DNA of 64,000 nucleotides from an uncultured Clostridia bacterium (GTDB lineage Bacteria > Bacillota > Clostridia > Oscillospirales > Acutalibacteraceae), in contig CALWVT010000003.1 of assembly GCA_944385055.1 (NCBI GenBank), positions 169,407 to 233,406 of the forward strand, in the 5' to 3' direction. The stretch's first letter is position 1, and each line of letters begins with the position of its first letter. The translations under genes were made by a program, and so were the position numbers. The notes below the pieces were generated by a model. The model had not been told where the DNA came from and did not search any database. It saw only the letters and a program-made list of their open reading frames with translations. Shown one piece after another: positions 26,171 to 35,588 of the stretch.

Positions 26171-27355
26171 ATGCTCGTCCAATGGCTCTTTGGCTGGGTT
26201 GCGTGGGAAGTGCAGAACCCTGCCGCGGGGGCGCGGTTTTTGAATTGCTGTGCGCGGGCGCGGCTTTCTTTGTGGGACCTGAAGCCGGGCAAAGGCGGCA
26301 AAGGCGTCAGCGGCCGCATGCGGGTGCGCGACTACCGGCACATCCGCCCCCTTGCAAGGAAGGCGGGCGCACGCCTGCGTGCGGGGAAGCGGCGGGGGCT
26401 GCCGTTTTTGTGGAACCGCCTGCGGGGGCGGCCGGGGCTGCTCTTTGGCGGCGCGGCGTTTTTTGCGCTCTTGTGCGCGTTTTCGCAGTGCTTTTGGACC
26501 GTGGAGGTGACGGGCTGCCGAACAATCCCGGAGACGGCGCTGCGCGCGGCGCTTGCGGAATTCGGCGTGGCGCCCGGTGCGCCGAAAGCGGCGTTTTCCC
26601 CGAACGCCGTGCAGGCGGCCCTGATGCGCCGTTTCCCACAGCTTGCGTGGGTTACCGTCAACGACCGCGGCTCGGACGCCGATGTGCGCCTTTTGGAAAA
26701 GGACGCCGCGCCGCAGGTGTTTGACGACGAGGGCTTTTGCAGCCTGCGCGCCGCGAAAAGCGGAACGGTGGTGGAAATGCACATATGGGCCGGTACACCA
26801 ACCGTAAAAGTGGGGGAAGGCGTTCTTTCTGGGCAGCTTTTGGTATCCTCGGTGGTGGAAAGCGAGAGCACGGAGGAATGGCGCATGCGCCACGCGGCGG
26901 GCCAGGTGATTGCCGAGACCACGCAGGTGCTGCGGGCAGACGTCCCTTTGCAGAAAGAGGTTGCCGTTCCGCAGGGCGAGCCGGTGAAACGGCGGTCTTT
27001 GGAGCTTTTCGGCGCGCGGCTTCCGCTTTCCTGGCGCTTGGCGCCCGACGGCGCCTATACGGCCCAGGGCATTCGCACGTCGCTTTCGGTGTATGGCCGC
27101 CTGCTGCCCGCCGCCGTTTTGGAGGAAACGCTGCAGCCCGTTTCGGTGCGCACACAGCCGCGCACGCGGGAGGAGGCGGAAGCCCTCGCACGGGAAGAGC
27201 TGGCGCGCCAGGAAGCCGCCCTCGGTGCGGGAGTTGAAATTACCGCGCGGGAAGACCGCGTGCGCGTGACGGACGAGGCCGTTACGGTCGAACGCACGCT
27301 CACGTGCCGGGAAGACATCGCCTATACCGCGCCGATCGGCTGGGAAACGCCGTAA
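26171..27355 (+). CDS. yqfD: Sporulation protein YqfD
   Basis: The protein has 394 residues. A cytoplasmic N-terminus of about 90 residues precedes one membrane helix (LLFGGAAFFALLCAFSQCFW). Next comes a POTRA-like stretch (VEVTGCRTIPETALRAAL) and a long extracytoplasmic domain. This is the layout of the stage IV-type protein YqfD. The ATG at 26171 follows AAAGGGGG; an ATG eleven codons earlier lacks one. It is co-transcribed with yqfC. Confidence 0.85.
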   Translation: MLVQWLFGWVAWEVQNPAAGARFLNCCARARLSLWDLKPGKGGKGVSGRMRVRDYRHIRPLARKAGARLRAGKRRGLPFLWNRLRGRPGLLFGGAAFFALLCAFSQCFWTVEVTGCRTIPETALRAALAEFGVAPGAPKAAFSPNAVQAALMRRFPQLAWVTVNDRGSDADVRLLEKDAAPQVFDDEGFCSLRAAKSGTVVEMHIWAGTPTVKVGEGVLSGQLLVSSVVESESTEEWRMRHAAGQVIAETTQVLRADVPLQKEVAVPQGEPVKRRSLELFGARLPLSWRLAPDGAYTAQGIRTSLSVYGRLLPAAVLEETLQPVSVRTQPRTREEAEALAREELARQEAALGAGVEITAREDRVRVTDEAVTVERTLTCREDIAYTAPIGWETP

Positions 27356-27377
27356 AGATGTCCCCCGCCGCGCAAAA

Positions 27378-27416
27378 AGGGCCTTTCCCCCTCTTCGGAG
27401 GAAAGGCCTTTTTTAT
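27378..27416 (+). terminator. Terminator of yqfC-yqfD
   Basis: GGCCTTTCC pairs with GGAAAGGCC across a short loop, followed by TTTTTTATT. Confidence 0.8.
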
Positions 27417-27475
27417 TTTTATATTTTATTTATATTAATATGGACTGCTATCGGAGATTGATTCCCGCGGCCGTT

Positions 27476-28282
27476 TTACAGCGCGCGCACATGATATTTA
27501 TTTTGAAATTCCTCAGGCGGCATCGACAGCAGCAGGATCATTTCGGCGAGGCTTGCCAAAAACAGGAGGCCGACGATCCATACCGCATACGAGCAGAAGA
27601 ACAGCGTTGCGAGCAGGTACAGAAGCCCGGCGCCCCACTGCCCGAGGTAGAACTTGTGGATGCCGAGGATTCCCAGGAACAGCGCGAGCAGGCCGGCGGC
27701 CGTCTTTCCGCGCGCGGGCGCCGCAGCGTCCGGCGTGAAGGTGCCGTCGAACCAGCCGAACAGGCGATCGGGCTGCCCAAACGGATGCGTTTCCGTATGC
27801 CGCGGCGGCGTGTAGGTGCCATAAGACGCCTGCGGCGGGGTCTGGTTTTGGCAGCCGTAAGCGTAATTGCCCTGCGGCGGGGTTTGGTTCTGGCCGCCGT
27901 AAGCGTAATTGCCCTGCGGCGGGGTCTGGTTTTGGCCGCCGTAAGCGTAATTGCCCTGCGGCGGGGTCTGATTCTGGCCGCCGTAAGTGTAATTGCCCTG
28001 CGGCGGGGTCTGGTTTTGGCCGCCGTAAGCGTAGTTGCCCTGCGGCGGGGTCTGGTTCTGGCCGCCGTAAGTGTAATTGCCCTGCGGCGGGGTCTGCGCC
28101 GGTTCCTGGTGCGGGGGCTCGGCGGGGGCTTCCGGCGCGGGGGATGGGGACTGCGGCGCCGTTTGGGCCGCCGGTGCGGCGGGTTCGGCCGCTTCGGGCG
28201 GCAGCGTATTGCCGCAGCGCACGCAGTAGGTGGCTTTTTCGCTGTTTTCTGTGCCGCAGCGCGGGCAGATCTTTTTTGCCAT
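27476..28282 (-). CDS. Zinc-ribbon TM2 protein with PQGNY repeats
   Basis: The protein has 268 residues. The N-terminal zinc ribbon has CPRC and CVRC. A Pro/Ala/Glu-rich linker (30-62) leads into six 14-residue repeats (QTPPQGNYAYGGQN, residues 63-146) and a seventh partial one. A TM2 domain follows (about 195-255, GILGIHKFYLGQWGAG, two membrane helices). TM2 proteins are common in Firmicutes and have no defined role. The repeats look like a flexible, aromatic, low-complexity arm that could bind partners or phase-separate; that is inference. AAAGGAG stands 8 bases before the ATG. Confidence 0.8.
   Translation of the reverse strand: MAKKICPRCGTENSEKATYCVRCGNTLPPEAAEPAAPAAQTAPQSPSPAPEAPAEPPHQEPAQTPPQGNYTYGGQNQTPPQGNYAYGGQNQTPPQGNYTYGGQNQTPPQGNYAYGGQNQTPPQGNYAYGGQNQTPPQGNYAYGCQNQTPPQASYGTYTPPRHTETHPFGQPDRLFGWFDGTFTPDAAAPARGKTAAGLLALFLGILGIHKFYLGQWGAGLLYLLATLFFCSYAVWIVGLLFLASLAEMILLLSMPPEEFQNKYHVRAL
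27845..28096 (-). repeat. Six tandem 42-bp coding repeats
   Basis: Six units of 42 bases encode the 14-residue PQGNY repeat. Units differ mainly by the Ala/Thr codon (GCT or GCG against ACT type) and, in the last unit, a Gly-to-Cys change. The high identity predicts copy-number change by slippage. Confidence 0.9.
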
Positions 28283-28423
28283 AGGGAAAACTCCTTTCAA
28301 GATAAGGCGGTGCCCCTGCGATGCGAATCCATACGCCAAATATGCGGGGCGCTATCTGCAGTGTAACAGGTTTCGGCGCGATGCGCAACGCGGGGCGGTG
28401 GTTTGTCAGGAGATCGTAAGATT

Positions 28424-29182
28424 TTAGCGGGATTCCTGTGCGGCTTTTTCGAGGAGCCTGCAGAAATCCGCCCAATTCGTCAGCCGTGTGTATGGTACGC
28501 GCGGCGGCGTCAGCCGGTCGAAATCGTCCGAAAGCCGCAGCCAGAACGGCCGCATGCCCACGCCCGCGGCGCCCTCGACGTCACAGACCGGGTTGTCGCC
28601 GCAAAACCACACGTCCCCGCCCGAAAGGCCGAGTTTGTGCAAAGCGATCTCAAAGAAATGGCGGTCGGGCTTGCGGTAGGCGTAGTCGTGGCTTGCGAGG
28701 ATAAACCGGAAGTTTGCGTGCGGCAGGCAGGAGACGATGCGCCGCTCGAGCGTTGCACCCGTAAACCACATGTTGCTGACGACGCCGTACGGGATGGACA
28801 GCGCGTCCAGATATTCGAGCATCTCTGCGGCGCCGGGCGCCGGCGAGCCGGGCGAACACGCGTCCCAATAGAGCATTTCCGCGTGCCATAGATCGACGTC
28901 GAGCACGAGGCCGAGCCGCTCGAGCACCCAGCGCAAAACGCCCAAAAAGTGCACCTCGAGTTTCTGCGCCCAGATCGCGTCTGCGCTGCGGTCGAGCTCC
29001 ACGCCCGCAAAGCCGAAGTCCGCAAGGACGTCCCAGATGGCCTTTTGCAGGGCGGGCGGCGTGATGTGCTGCGGATTTGCGGCCGCGTGGGAAAGCAGCA
29101 CGGCCGCGCCCTTTTCATAATCCGCGTCCGGTTCCGTGCACAGCGTCATGCCATAATCAAATAAAATCGCCTTGGGAAGCAT
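28424..29182 (-). CDS. HAD-superfamily hydrolase
   Basis: This probable phosphatase has 252 residues. Motif I is LFDYGMTL, with the nucleophile Asp but Gly in place of the second Asp; this replacement occurs in a known subset of HAD proteins. Motif II is GVVSNMW, motif III Lys is in YRKPDRHFF, and motif IV is FCGDNPVCDV. A helical cap separates motifs I and II. The substrate cannot be told. It begins 23 bases after the GNAT gene stop and is probably co-transcribed with it. The ATG at 29182 follows GGAGC. Confidence 0.82.
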   Translation of the reverse strand: MLPKAILFDYGMTLCTEPDADYEKGAAVLLSHAAANPQHITPPALQKAIWDVLADFGFAGVELDRSADAIWAQKLEVHFLGVLRWVLERLGLVLDVDLWHAEMLYWDACSPGSPAPGAAEMLEYLDALSIPYGVVSNMWFTGATLERRIVSCLPHANFRFILASHDYAYRKPDRHFFEIALHKLGLSGGDVWFCGDNPVCDVEGAAGVGMRPFWLRLSDDFDRLTPPRVPYTRLTNWADFCRLLEKAAQESR

Positions 29183-29205
29183 CAAAAAAGCTCCTTTTTA
29201 TCTTT

Positions 29206-29715
29206 TTAGAATTTATACTCGTATAGGTAATCGTCCATCACAAAGCCCGAGCCGATATCCGTCACGGTGTCGCCGTAGCGGACAAGGCCCAAATGCTCGT
29301 AGACGCGGATTGCCTGGAGGTTATGCTTATTGACGGTCAGATGGATGCGGGGGAGCCCGTCGCGCTTCGCGCGTTCGCACAAAGCCTCAAACGCCTTGCG
29401 CGCAAAGCCCTGGCCGCGCGCGGATTTGCGAAGGTAGAGCTTGCTCAAAAACAGGCCGTCTTTCGGGTCCGGATGGATGCCCATATAGCCGCAGACCTCA
29501 CCGCCGTCGGTCAGGAAGTAATATTCATATCCCTCTTTTTCGACCTGATGGGTCATCGCGGGCAGGGACTGGAACTTTTCAACCATGTACGCGACCTGCG
29601 CCTTTCCCAAAAGCGGCGTGAACCACTCCTCCCAAATCGAGCGCGCAAGCTCCGCGAGCAGCGGCATCTGGCTTTTAGAGACGGGTTCCAGGGTAAATGG
29701 ACGGTCATTCGGCAT
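29206..29715 (-). CDS. GNAT-family N-acetyltransferase
   Basis: The protein has 169 residues. The acetyl-CoA motif A is YLRKSARGQGFARKAFEAL, with VNKHNLQAIRVYEHLGL as the C-terminal motif B. The N-terminal part has an aromatic-rich stretch (SIWEEWFTPLL). Acceptor unknown; protein N-termini or small amines are possible. AAAGGAAAG precedes the ATG. Confidence 0.85.
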   Translation of the reverse strand: MPNDRPFTLEPVSKSQMPLLAELARSIWEEWFTPLLGKAQVAYMVEKFQSLPAMTHQVEKEGYEYYFLTDGGEVCGYMGIHPDPKDGLFLSKLYLRKSARGQGFARKAFEALCERAKRDGLPRIHLTVNKHNLQAIRVYEHLGLVRYGDTVTDIGSGFVMDDYLYEYKF

Positions 29716-29851
29716 CGAAAAACACTTTCCTTTCTGACAGAAGTTTGGTATACTAGGGGTCGATCAAGGCAGCGCCCAAGCGGGTCAAAAATGGCCGCCT
29801 TTTTGCGGGGCGCTATGTTCAGAATACCATGTTTTCGGGAGGAATGCAACG

Positions 29852-30232
29852 ATGCAGCAGACGAAAGTCATCAAAACGACCGTAACGCACGACAAGCTTG
29901 CGTGCGAGGTGGGCAGCGGCACCCTGCGCGTGTTCGCCACGCCGGCGATGTGCGCATTATTCGAACAGGCGGCAAGCCAGCTGGCCGAAGAGCTCGTCGA
30001 GCCGGGCCAGACGACGGTGGGGGCGTCTTTGCAGATTGAACACCTGGCGCCGACGCCCGAAGGCGCCGAAGTCACCGTGACGGCGACGCTGCTCTCGCAG
30101 GAGGGGCGCAAGTTTGAATTCTCGCTTTTGGCCGAGGACCCGGCCGGCGTAATCGGCAAGGGCACACACACGCGCGTCGCCGTTTACAGCGAGCGCTTCC
30201 AGCAGAAAGCGGACGCCCGCGCAAAATCCTAA
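29852..30232 (+). CDS. FlK-like hotdog acyl-CoA thioesterase
   Basis: The protein has 126 residues, a single hotdog fold. ATPAMCALFEQAA and TTVGASLQIEHLAPTPEG supply the Thr, Glu and His that form the catalytic set in fluoroacetyl-CoA thioesterase FlK. Close relatives in gut Firmicutes have no known substrate; they may clear small toxic or dead-end acyl-CoAs. GGGAGG stands just before the ATG. It is alone between two terminators or promoters. Confidence 0.82.
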   Translation: MQQTKVIKTTVTHDKLACEVGSGTLRVFATPAMCALFEQAASQLAEELVEPGQTTVGASLQIEHLAPTPEGAEVTVTATLLSQEGRKFEFSLLAEDPAGVIGKGTHTRVAVYSERFQQKADARAKS

Positions 30233-30254
30233 AATCACAAAAAGCCGCAAAAAG

Positions 30255-30286
30255 GGCCGCCCGTGCGAAACGGACGGCCTTTTTTA
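30255..30286 (+). terminator. Terminator of thioesterase gene
   Basis: GGCCGCCCGT pairs with ACGGACGGCC (one mismatch) and is followed by TTTTTTAT. It may also serve the converging CAP-domain gene. Confidence 0.75.
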
Positions 30287-30326
30287 TACGGTTTCTTTCC
30301 ATCTTTCGGATGGCGCGGCCGGGTGT

Positions 30327-31502
30327 TTATCCGGCAAAATTCTGCACCCAGTAGGAGTAGCCGTTGACGGTGTAGCAGCCGACGGCGATTTCCAGGAAGT
30401 CGGGGTCGAGGATATTCGCGCGATGGCCCGGCGAGTTCATCCAGCCCTGCATGACGGAGGCCGGATCGCGGAAGCCGGCGGCGATGTTTTCCCCAAACGT
30501 CGTTGCGCCGGGAACATCCGGGAACGCCGTAAAGCAGTCCTCGCCGTTCGGACGCGTGTGCGAGAAGACCTCGCGGATTTCCCGCGCGCGCAGGTGGGCG
30601 GTGTCCGTGAGTTCATTGGCCCACAGCAGCGGCAGAAGCCCCGCCGCCACGCGCTCTTTGTTGCACAGGTCCACGACCTGCGATTCATACGCGTAGTTCA
30701 TGCCCGCTTCCGGCACCATGTTGACGGTGTTCGAAAGCCAGTATGCCTGTCCGTCGACCGTCGCGTACAGGCCTGTCACCGGTACGTAGCCGTTTTGCAT
30801 CGGCCGCACGACGAAATAGGTGAGTTTCAGGCCGTTCGACGAATAGTACGGCCCGGCCGGTCCCGCGTCGATCGTGACGGCCGCACCGTTTGCGGAGACG
30901 ACGCTTAAACCCGTGTTCGCGGGGCTGACGACGGCAAACACACGCTTTGCCCCGCCGCACAGCTCCACCGTGTCGTACAGCGTGGAGGCGACGGGCGCGC
31001 CGCCCACACGCAGCGTAAACAGCGGCTGGCCCTCGATGTAGATGTTCGTCGCGTCGCCCACGGTGCCCTTCGGGATCACGTAAAATTCCGTCATGCCGTT
31101 TTCATAGGCGTAGCGCGTGTTGCAGTCGCCAACCAGCCCGTTGCCGCTGTTAAAGCCCAAAACGGGTTCGGTCGAATAGACGCGCACCGTGACCGGCGCG
31201 CCGCGCGCGACCGTATAGGCCGGCACCTCCCCGGAAAGGGAGAGCGTTTGCGTTTCCCCGCCCGGCAGGAGCACCTCGGCGCGTGTGACGGCCTCGGCCG
31301 TGCGCGTCGTGGCGCCGGCCACAACCGGGCTGCCGGCCGGTTGCGGCGTTTTCTGCCGCGCAAGGATTTCCTCACACAGCGCGTCCACCTGCTGGAGCAT
31401 CGTGTCCGCGGCGCTCGTGGGCAGGCATCCCATTGAAAAGACGGCTGCGGCACATAATAGGGCCGCCAAAAGCCGTTTTGCGTGTTTTTGCAGACGATTC
31501 AT
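30327..31502 (-). CDS. Secreted CAP-domain (SCP/PR-1) protein
   Basis: The protein has 391 residues. A signal peptide (RLLAALLCAAAVFSMGC, cleavage near residue 32) is followed by about 230 residues of beta-rich sequence without a recognised family. The C-terminal CAP domain (about 268-391) has LLWANELTDTAHLRAREI, FSHTRPNGEDC, GENIAAG and MNSPGHRANIL, the typical YkwD-type set with His and Glu ligands. Such proteins are often linked to spores or the cell wall, but the activity is unknown. The ATG at 31502 follows GGAGGG. It is divergent from ilvB. Confidence 0.85.
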   Translation of the reverse strand: MNRLQKHAKRLLAALLCAAAVFSMGCLPTSAADTMLQQVDALCEEILARQKTPQPAGSPVVAGATTRTAEAVTRAEVLLPGGETQTLSLSGEVPAYTVARGAPVTVRVYSTEPVLGFNSGNGLVGDCNTRYAYENGMTEFYVIPKGTVGDATNIYIEGQPLFTLRVGGAPVASTLYDTVELCGGAKRVFAVVSPANTGLSVVSANGAAVTIDAGPAGPYYSSNGLKLTYFVVRPMQNGYVPVTGLYATVDGQAYWLSNTVNMVPEAGMNYAYESQVVDLCNKERVAAGLLPLLWANELTDTAHLRAREIREVFSHTRPNGEDCFTAFPDVPGATTFGENIAAGFRDPASVMQGWMNSPGHRANILDPDFLEIAVGCYTVNGYSYWVQNFAG

Positions 31503-31769
31503 AACATTCCCTCCTTCATTCCTGAAACGCACAAAAATCTGCACAATTATCGATCTATCTTATAAATGGATTCTAAGAGATTTTACAAATTCAGTATAAA
31601 GGCTTTGGACGAAAACGTCAAGGGCTTCCAGAGCGTCTGTAAAATTTTTTGCCCGCTTTTCCGTTTTTGTGCTGCCGAAGCGGGGCACAGCGGGCATTCT
31701 TTCGGTCCGGCGGAAAGATCTAGGTATACAAAATCCTATACCCAAAAGCGGAAAATCGTGTGCATTCTC
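31503..31769. other. Divergent intergenic region before ilvB
   Basis: AT-rich near the CAP gene, where TTATAA and GATAAT hexamers on the minus strand are possible -10 boxes. A GGTATA/TATACC inverted repeat lies near 31723-31742, just before the ilvB promoter, and could be an operator. No gene is seen. Confidence 0.4.
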
Positions 31770-31798
31770 TTGACGCAAAAGGGGTTTCGCACTATAAT
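31770..31798 (+). promoter_or_regulatory. Promoter of ilvBN
   Basis: TTGACG (31770-31775), a 17-base spacer and TATAAT (31793-31798). The leader is about 145 bases long. Confidence 0.8.
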
Positions 31799-31879
31799 GA
31801 GAGAAATTCCGGCCATTGCTTGTGCCCGGCGGCAAACGGTGCCGTGGGCTGCGGGGACAGGCATTTTTGGGCGCTTTTT

Positions 31880-31926
31880 ATTTTTTCATGCGGAAATGAA
31901 AAACGGAAAAAGGCGCTGTTTGATAT
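31880..31926 (+). promoter_or_regulatory. Leader hairpin before ilvB
   Basis: GCGC followed by T-rich runs can pair with A-rich runs ending GGCGC, just before the ribosome site. It may be an attenuator or an RNA stabiliser. No T-box sequence and no run of Leu, Ile or Val codons is present in the leader. Confidence 0.35.
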
Positions 31927-31950
31927 AGGAGAAAGGGAGGCAGCAGCAAT

Positions 31951-33573
31951 ATGGCGACCGGCGCAGAAATTATGGTCAAGTGCCTGGAGAAGGAGGGGGT
32001 GTCCCTGCTTTTCGGCTATCCGGGTGCGGCAATTTGCCCGCTTTATGACTGCCTTTTGCCGTCAACGGTCGAGCACGTCCTCGTGCGGCAGGAGCAGAAT
32101 GCAGCGCACATGGCCAGCGGCTATGCGCGTTCGAATGGGAAAGTGGGCGTATGCGTCGCAACGTCCGGCCCCGGCGCGACGAACCTGATTACAGGCATCG
32201 GTACGGCGTATATGGATTCGATCCCGATGGTGATCATCACCGGCCAGGTCAATTCCTGGCTTTTGGGCCGCGACGTCTTCCAGGAGGCGGACATTACCGG
32301 CGCGTGCGAGAGCTTTACGAAGCACAGCTATCTTGTAAAGGACGCGAAGGATCTGCCGCGCGTCTTTAAGGAGGCGTTCCACATCGCCTCGACCGGCCGT
32401 CCGGGGCCGGTGCTCATCGACGTGCCCACCGATATCCAGCTGCAGGAAGTCGGCGAGTGGGAGTACCCCGAAAAGGCGGAGATCCGCGGCTATAAGCCCC
32501 GCACGCAGGGGCATGCGCTGCAGATTAAAAAGGCGCTCGCCGCCATCAAAGAGGCGAAGCGGCCGATTATCTGCTGCGGCGGCGGCGTCGTACTCGCGAA
32601 CGCGCGCGAGGAAATGACGGCATTTGCCAAGAAGAGCGGTATCCCCGTTTGCGCGACGATGATGGGGATCGGCGTCACGCCGATGGATTCCGATTACTAT
32701 ATGGGCATGATCGGCATGTACGGCCGCACGAGCGCCAACAAGGCGATGCAGCAGGCGGACCTCGTCATCCTGTGCGGCGCGCGCGTCGGTGACCGCGCGA
32801 TCAATGTGCCCCAGCAGATTGCCGAGCAGGCGCACATCATCCACATTGACATCGACCCGGCCGAAATCGGCAAGAATATGCCCGTCGATATCCCGATTGT
32901 CGGCGATATCCGCCAGGTGCTGACGGCTTTGACCGAAGGCGTCGAGGATACGGTGCCCGTGCAGTGGAAGCGCCAGGTGCTCGATTACAAGCTGCAGTAC
33001 CCGCCGCGCGGCGTGGAGCGCGAGGATTTCGTCGAGCCCAGGCTCTTTATCCGCGATTTGTCCACCATGATGGAGGACAAGGCCATTTTGACCGCCGACG
33101 TCGGCCAGAACCAGATCTGGGCCGCGCGCAACTTTAACGTCAAGGAAGGCCGCTTTTTGACAAGCGGCGGCCTTGGCACGATGGGCTACGCGGTGCCGGC
33201 CGCAATCGGCGCGAAGCTCGCAAAGCCGCACCGCCAGGTCGTGGCCGTGTGCGGAGACGGGTCGTTCCAGATGTGTATGTGCGAACTCGGCACGCTCGTC
33301 GAGACCGGCGCCGACATCAAGATCATCGTCATGCAGAACGGCACCCTCGGCATGGTCCGCGAAGTCCAGGGCAACCGCTACGGCCATCGCTACATCGGCA
33401 CGTCGCTTGTTCCCGGCAGCCCCGACATTGTCAAACTCGCGGAAAGTTACGGCATCCCGGCCGCCGAGGCGCATTCCAATGCGGAAGCCCGCACGTTCGC
33501 CAAGGAAATGCTCGAACACGCCGGCCCGTATCTGCTCGTCTGCAAAGTGGACCCCGACACGCCGAGCATTTAA
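31951..33573 (+). CDS. ilvB: Acetolactate synthase large subunit
   Basis: This thiamine-diphosphate enzyme of 540 residues condenses two pyruvates, or pyruvate with 2-oxobutyrate, the first common step to valine, leucine and isoleucine. The catalytic Glu is in LVRQEQNAAHMASGYAR. The FAD/ThDP core and the GDGSFQMCMCELGT Mg/ThDP motif are intact. AGGGAGG stands before the ATG. The small subunit gene follows after 17 bases, so this is the anabolic, valine-regulated type, not the catabolic AlsS. Confidence 0.95.
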   Translation: MATGAEIMVKCLEKEGVSLLFGYPGAAICPLYDCLLPSTVEHVLVRQEQNAAHMASGYARSNGKVGVCVATSGPGATNLITGIGTAYMDSIPMVIITGQVNSWLLGRDVFQEADITGACESFTKHSYLVKDAKDLPRVFKEAFHIASTGRPGPVLIDVPTDIQLQEVGEWEYPEKAEIRGYKPRTQGHALQIKKALAAIKEAKRPIICCGGGVVLANAREEMTAFAKKSGIPVCATMMGIGVTPMDSDYYMGMIGMYGRTSANKAMQQADLVILCGARVGDRAINVPQQIAEQAHIIHIDIDPAEIGKNMPVDIPIVGDIRQVLTALTEGVEDTVPVQWKRQVLDYKLQYPPRGVEREDFVEPRLFIRDLSTMMEDKAILTADVGQNQIWAARNFNVKEGRFLTSGGLGTMGYAVPAAIGAKLAKPHRQVVAVCGDGSFQMCMCELGTLVETGADIKIIVMQNGTLGMVREVQGNRYGHRYIGTSLVPGSPDIVKLAESYGIPAAEAHSNAEARTFAKEMLEHAGPYLLVCKVDPDTPSI

Positions 33574-33590
33574 TAAGGAGGCAGCTTTTT

Positions 33591-34091
33591 ATGAAATACA
33601 CGCTTTCCGTCCTGGTGGAAAACCAGCCGGGCCTTCTCTCCAAAGTGGTTGCGCTGTTTTCGCGCCGCGGCTTTAATATCGATTCGCTCGCCGTCGGCGT
33701 GACGGAGGATAGCTCCATTTCCCGCATCACGATCGTCGTCGACGGCGATGACCATACGGTCGAGCAGGTCGAAAAGCAGCTCAACAAATTGGTCCAGGTC
33801 ATCAAGGTGCGCACGCTGCAGCCCGGCACCTACATTTCCCGTGAGCTGTCCCTGATCAAAGTCACGTGCCATGCAAAAGACCGCGGCGATATCATGCGCA
33901 TTGCCGAACTGATGGGTGCGCGCATCATCGACGTGACGAAAAACTGCCTGACCCTCGAATTTTCGGATACCGACGAACGCACCGAAACGCTTTTGGACCT
34001 ATTGCGCCCGTTCGGTTTCAAGGAAATTGTGCGCGCCGGCGCCATCGCCATCGAGAAAGGCGACAAGAGCACTTCCATTGCGAGAAAATAA
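33591..34091 (+). CDS. ilvN: Acetolactate synthase small regulatory subunit
   Basis: The protein has 166 residues with an N-terminal ACT domain (YTLSVLVENQPGLLSKVVALF), which binds valine for feedback inhibition, and the C-terminal domain that activates the large subunit. AAGGAGG stands 9 bases before the ATG at 33591. It is the second gene of ilvBN. Confidence 0.95.
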   Translation: MKYTLSVLVENQPGLLSKVVALFSRRGFNIDSLAVGVTEDSSISRITIVVDGDDHTVEQVEKQLNKLVQVIKVRTLQPGTYISRELSLIKVTCHAKDRGDIMRIAELMGARIIDVTKNCLTLEFSDTDERTETLLDLLRPFGFKEIVRAGAIAIEKGDKSTSIARK

Positions 34092-35327
<1,236 letters not shown>

Positions 35328-35354
35328 GCGCGCGCTTTAGAAGATTCGGAAAAC

Positions 35355-35398
35355 AAAAAGGCCCAAAGCCCTTTCGAAAAAGGCTTTGGGCCTTTTTT
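35355..35398 (+). terminator. Terminator of ilvC
   Basis: GGCCCAAAGCC pairs perfectly with GGCTTTGGGCC and is followed by TTTTTT. Confidence 0.9.
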
Positions 35399-35436
35399 CT
35401 GTTTCTCGAAAAAAGGAGCCCGGCGGCAGGCATCCG

Positions 35437-35496
35437 TGAACAGCACCCCATTTGTTAGACAGGATGGGATACTACTAACAAATGGGGTGCTGTTCA
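35437..35496. mobile_element. 60-bp palindrome with IS-like ends
   Basis: Bases 35437-35458 are the exact reverse complement of 35475-35496 (22 bp, starting TGAACAGCACCCC). The loop has 16 bases. The element starts TG and ends CA, as IS3-type termini do. There is no transposase and no clear target duplication. It lies between ilvC and the metal ATPase, which converge. Confidence 0.5.
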
Positions 35497-35588
35497 GCTT
35501 TTAGAAAGCCGCTGCCGGGTTTTTCGGATACTTTATGGCTTACGCCCGAAACGGGCCGGTTTCCGCTATGCGAACGGCCTTTGCAAAC

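Noticed and set aside
27845..28096. Possible CRISPR array
   Set aside because: The 42-bp units are contiguous, with no spacers, and stay in frame inside a coding sequence.
31798..31928. Leader peptide before ilvB
   Set aside because: The frame starts inside the -10 box, so its ATG would not be transcribed, and it has no run of branched-chain codons.
32062..33519. 485-codon open frame on the minus strand
   Set aside because: Antisense to ilvB, no family pattern and no ribosome site.
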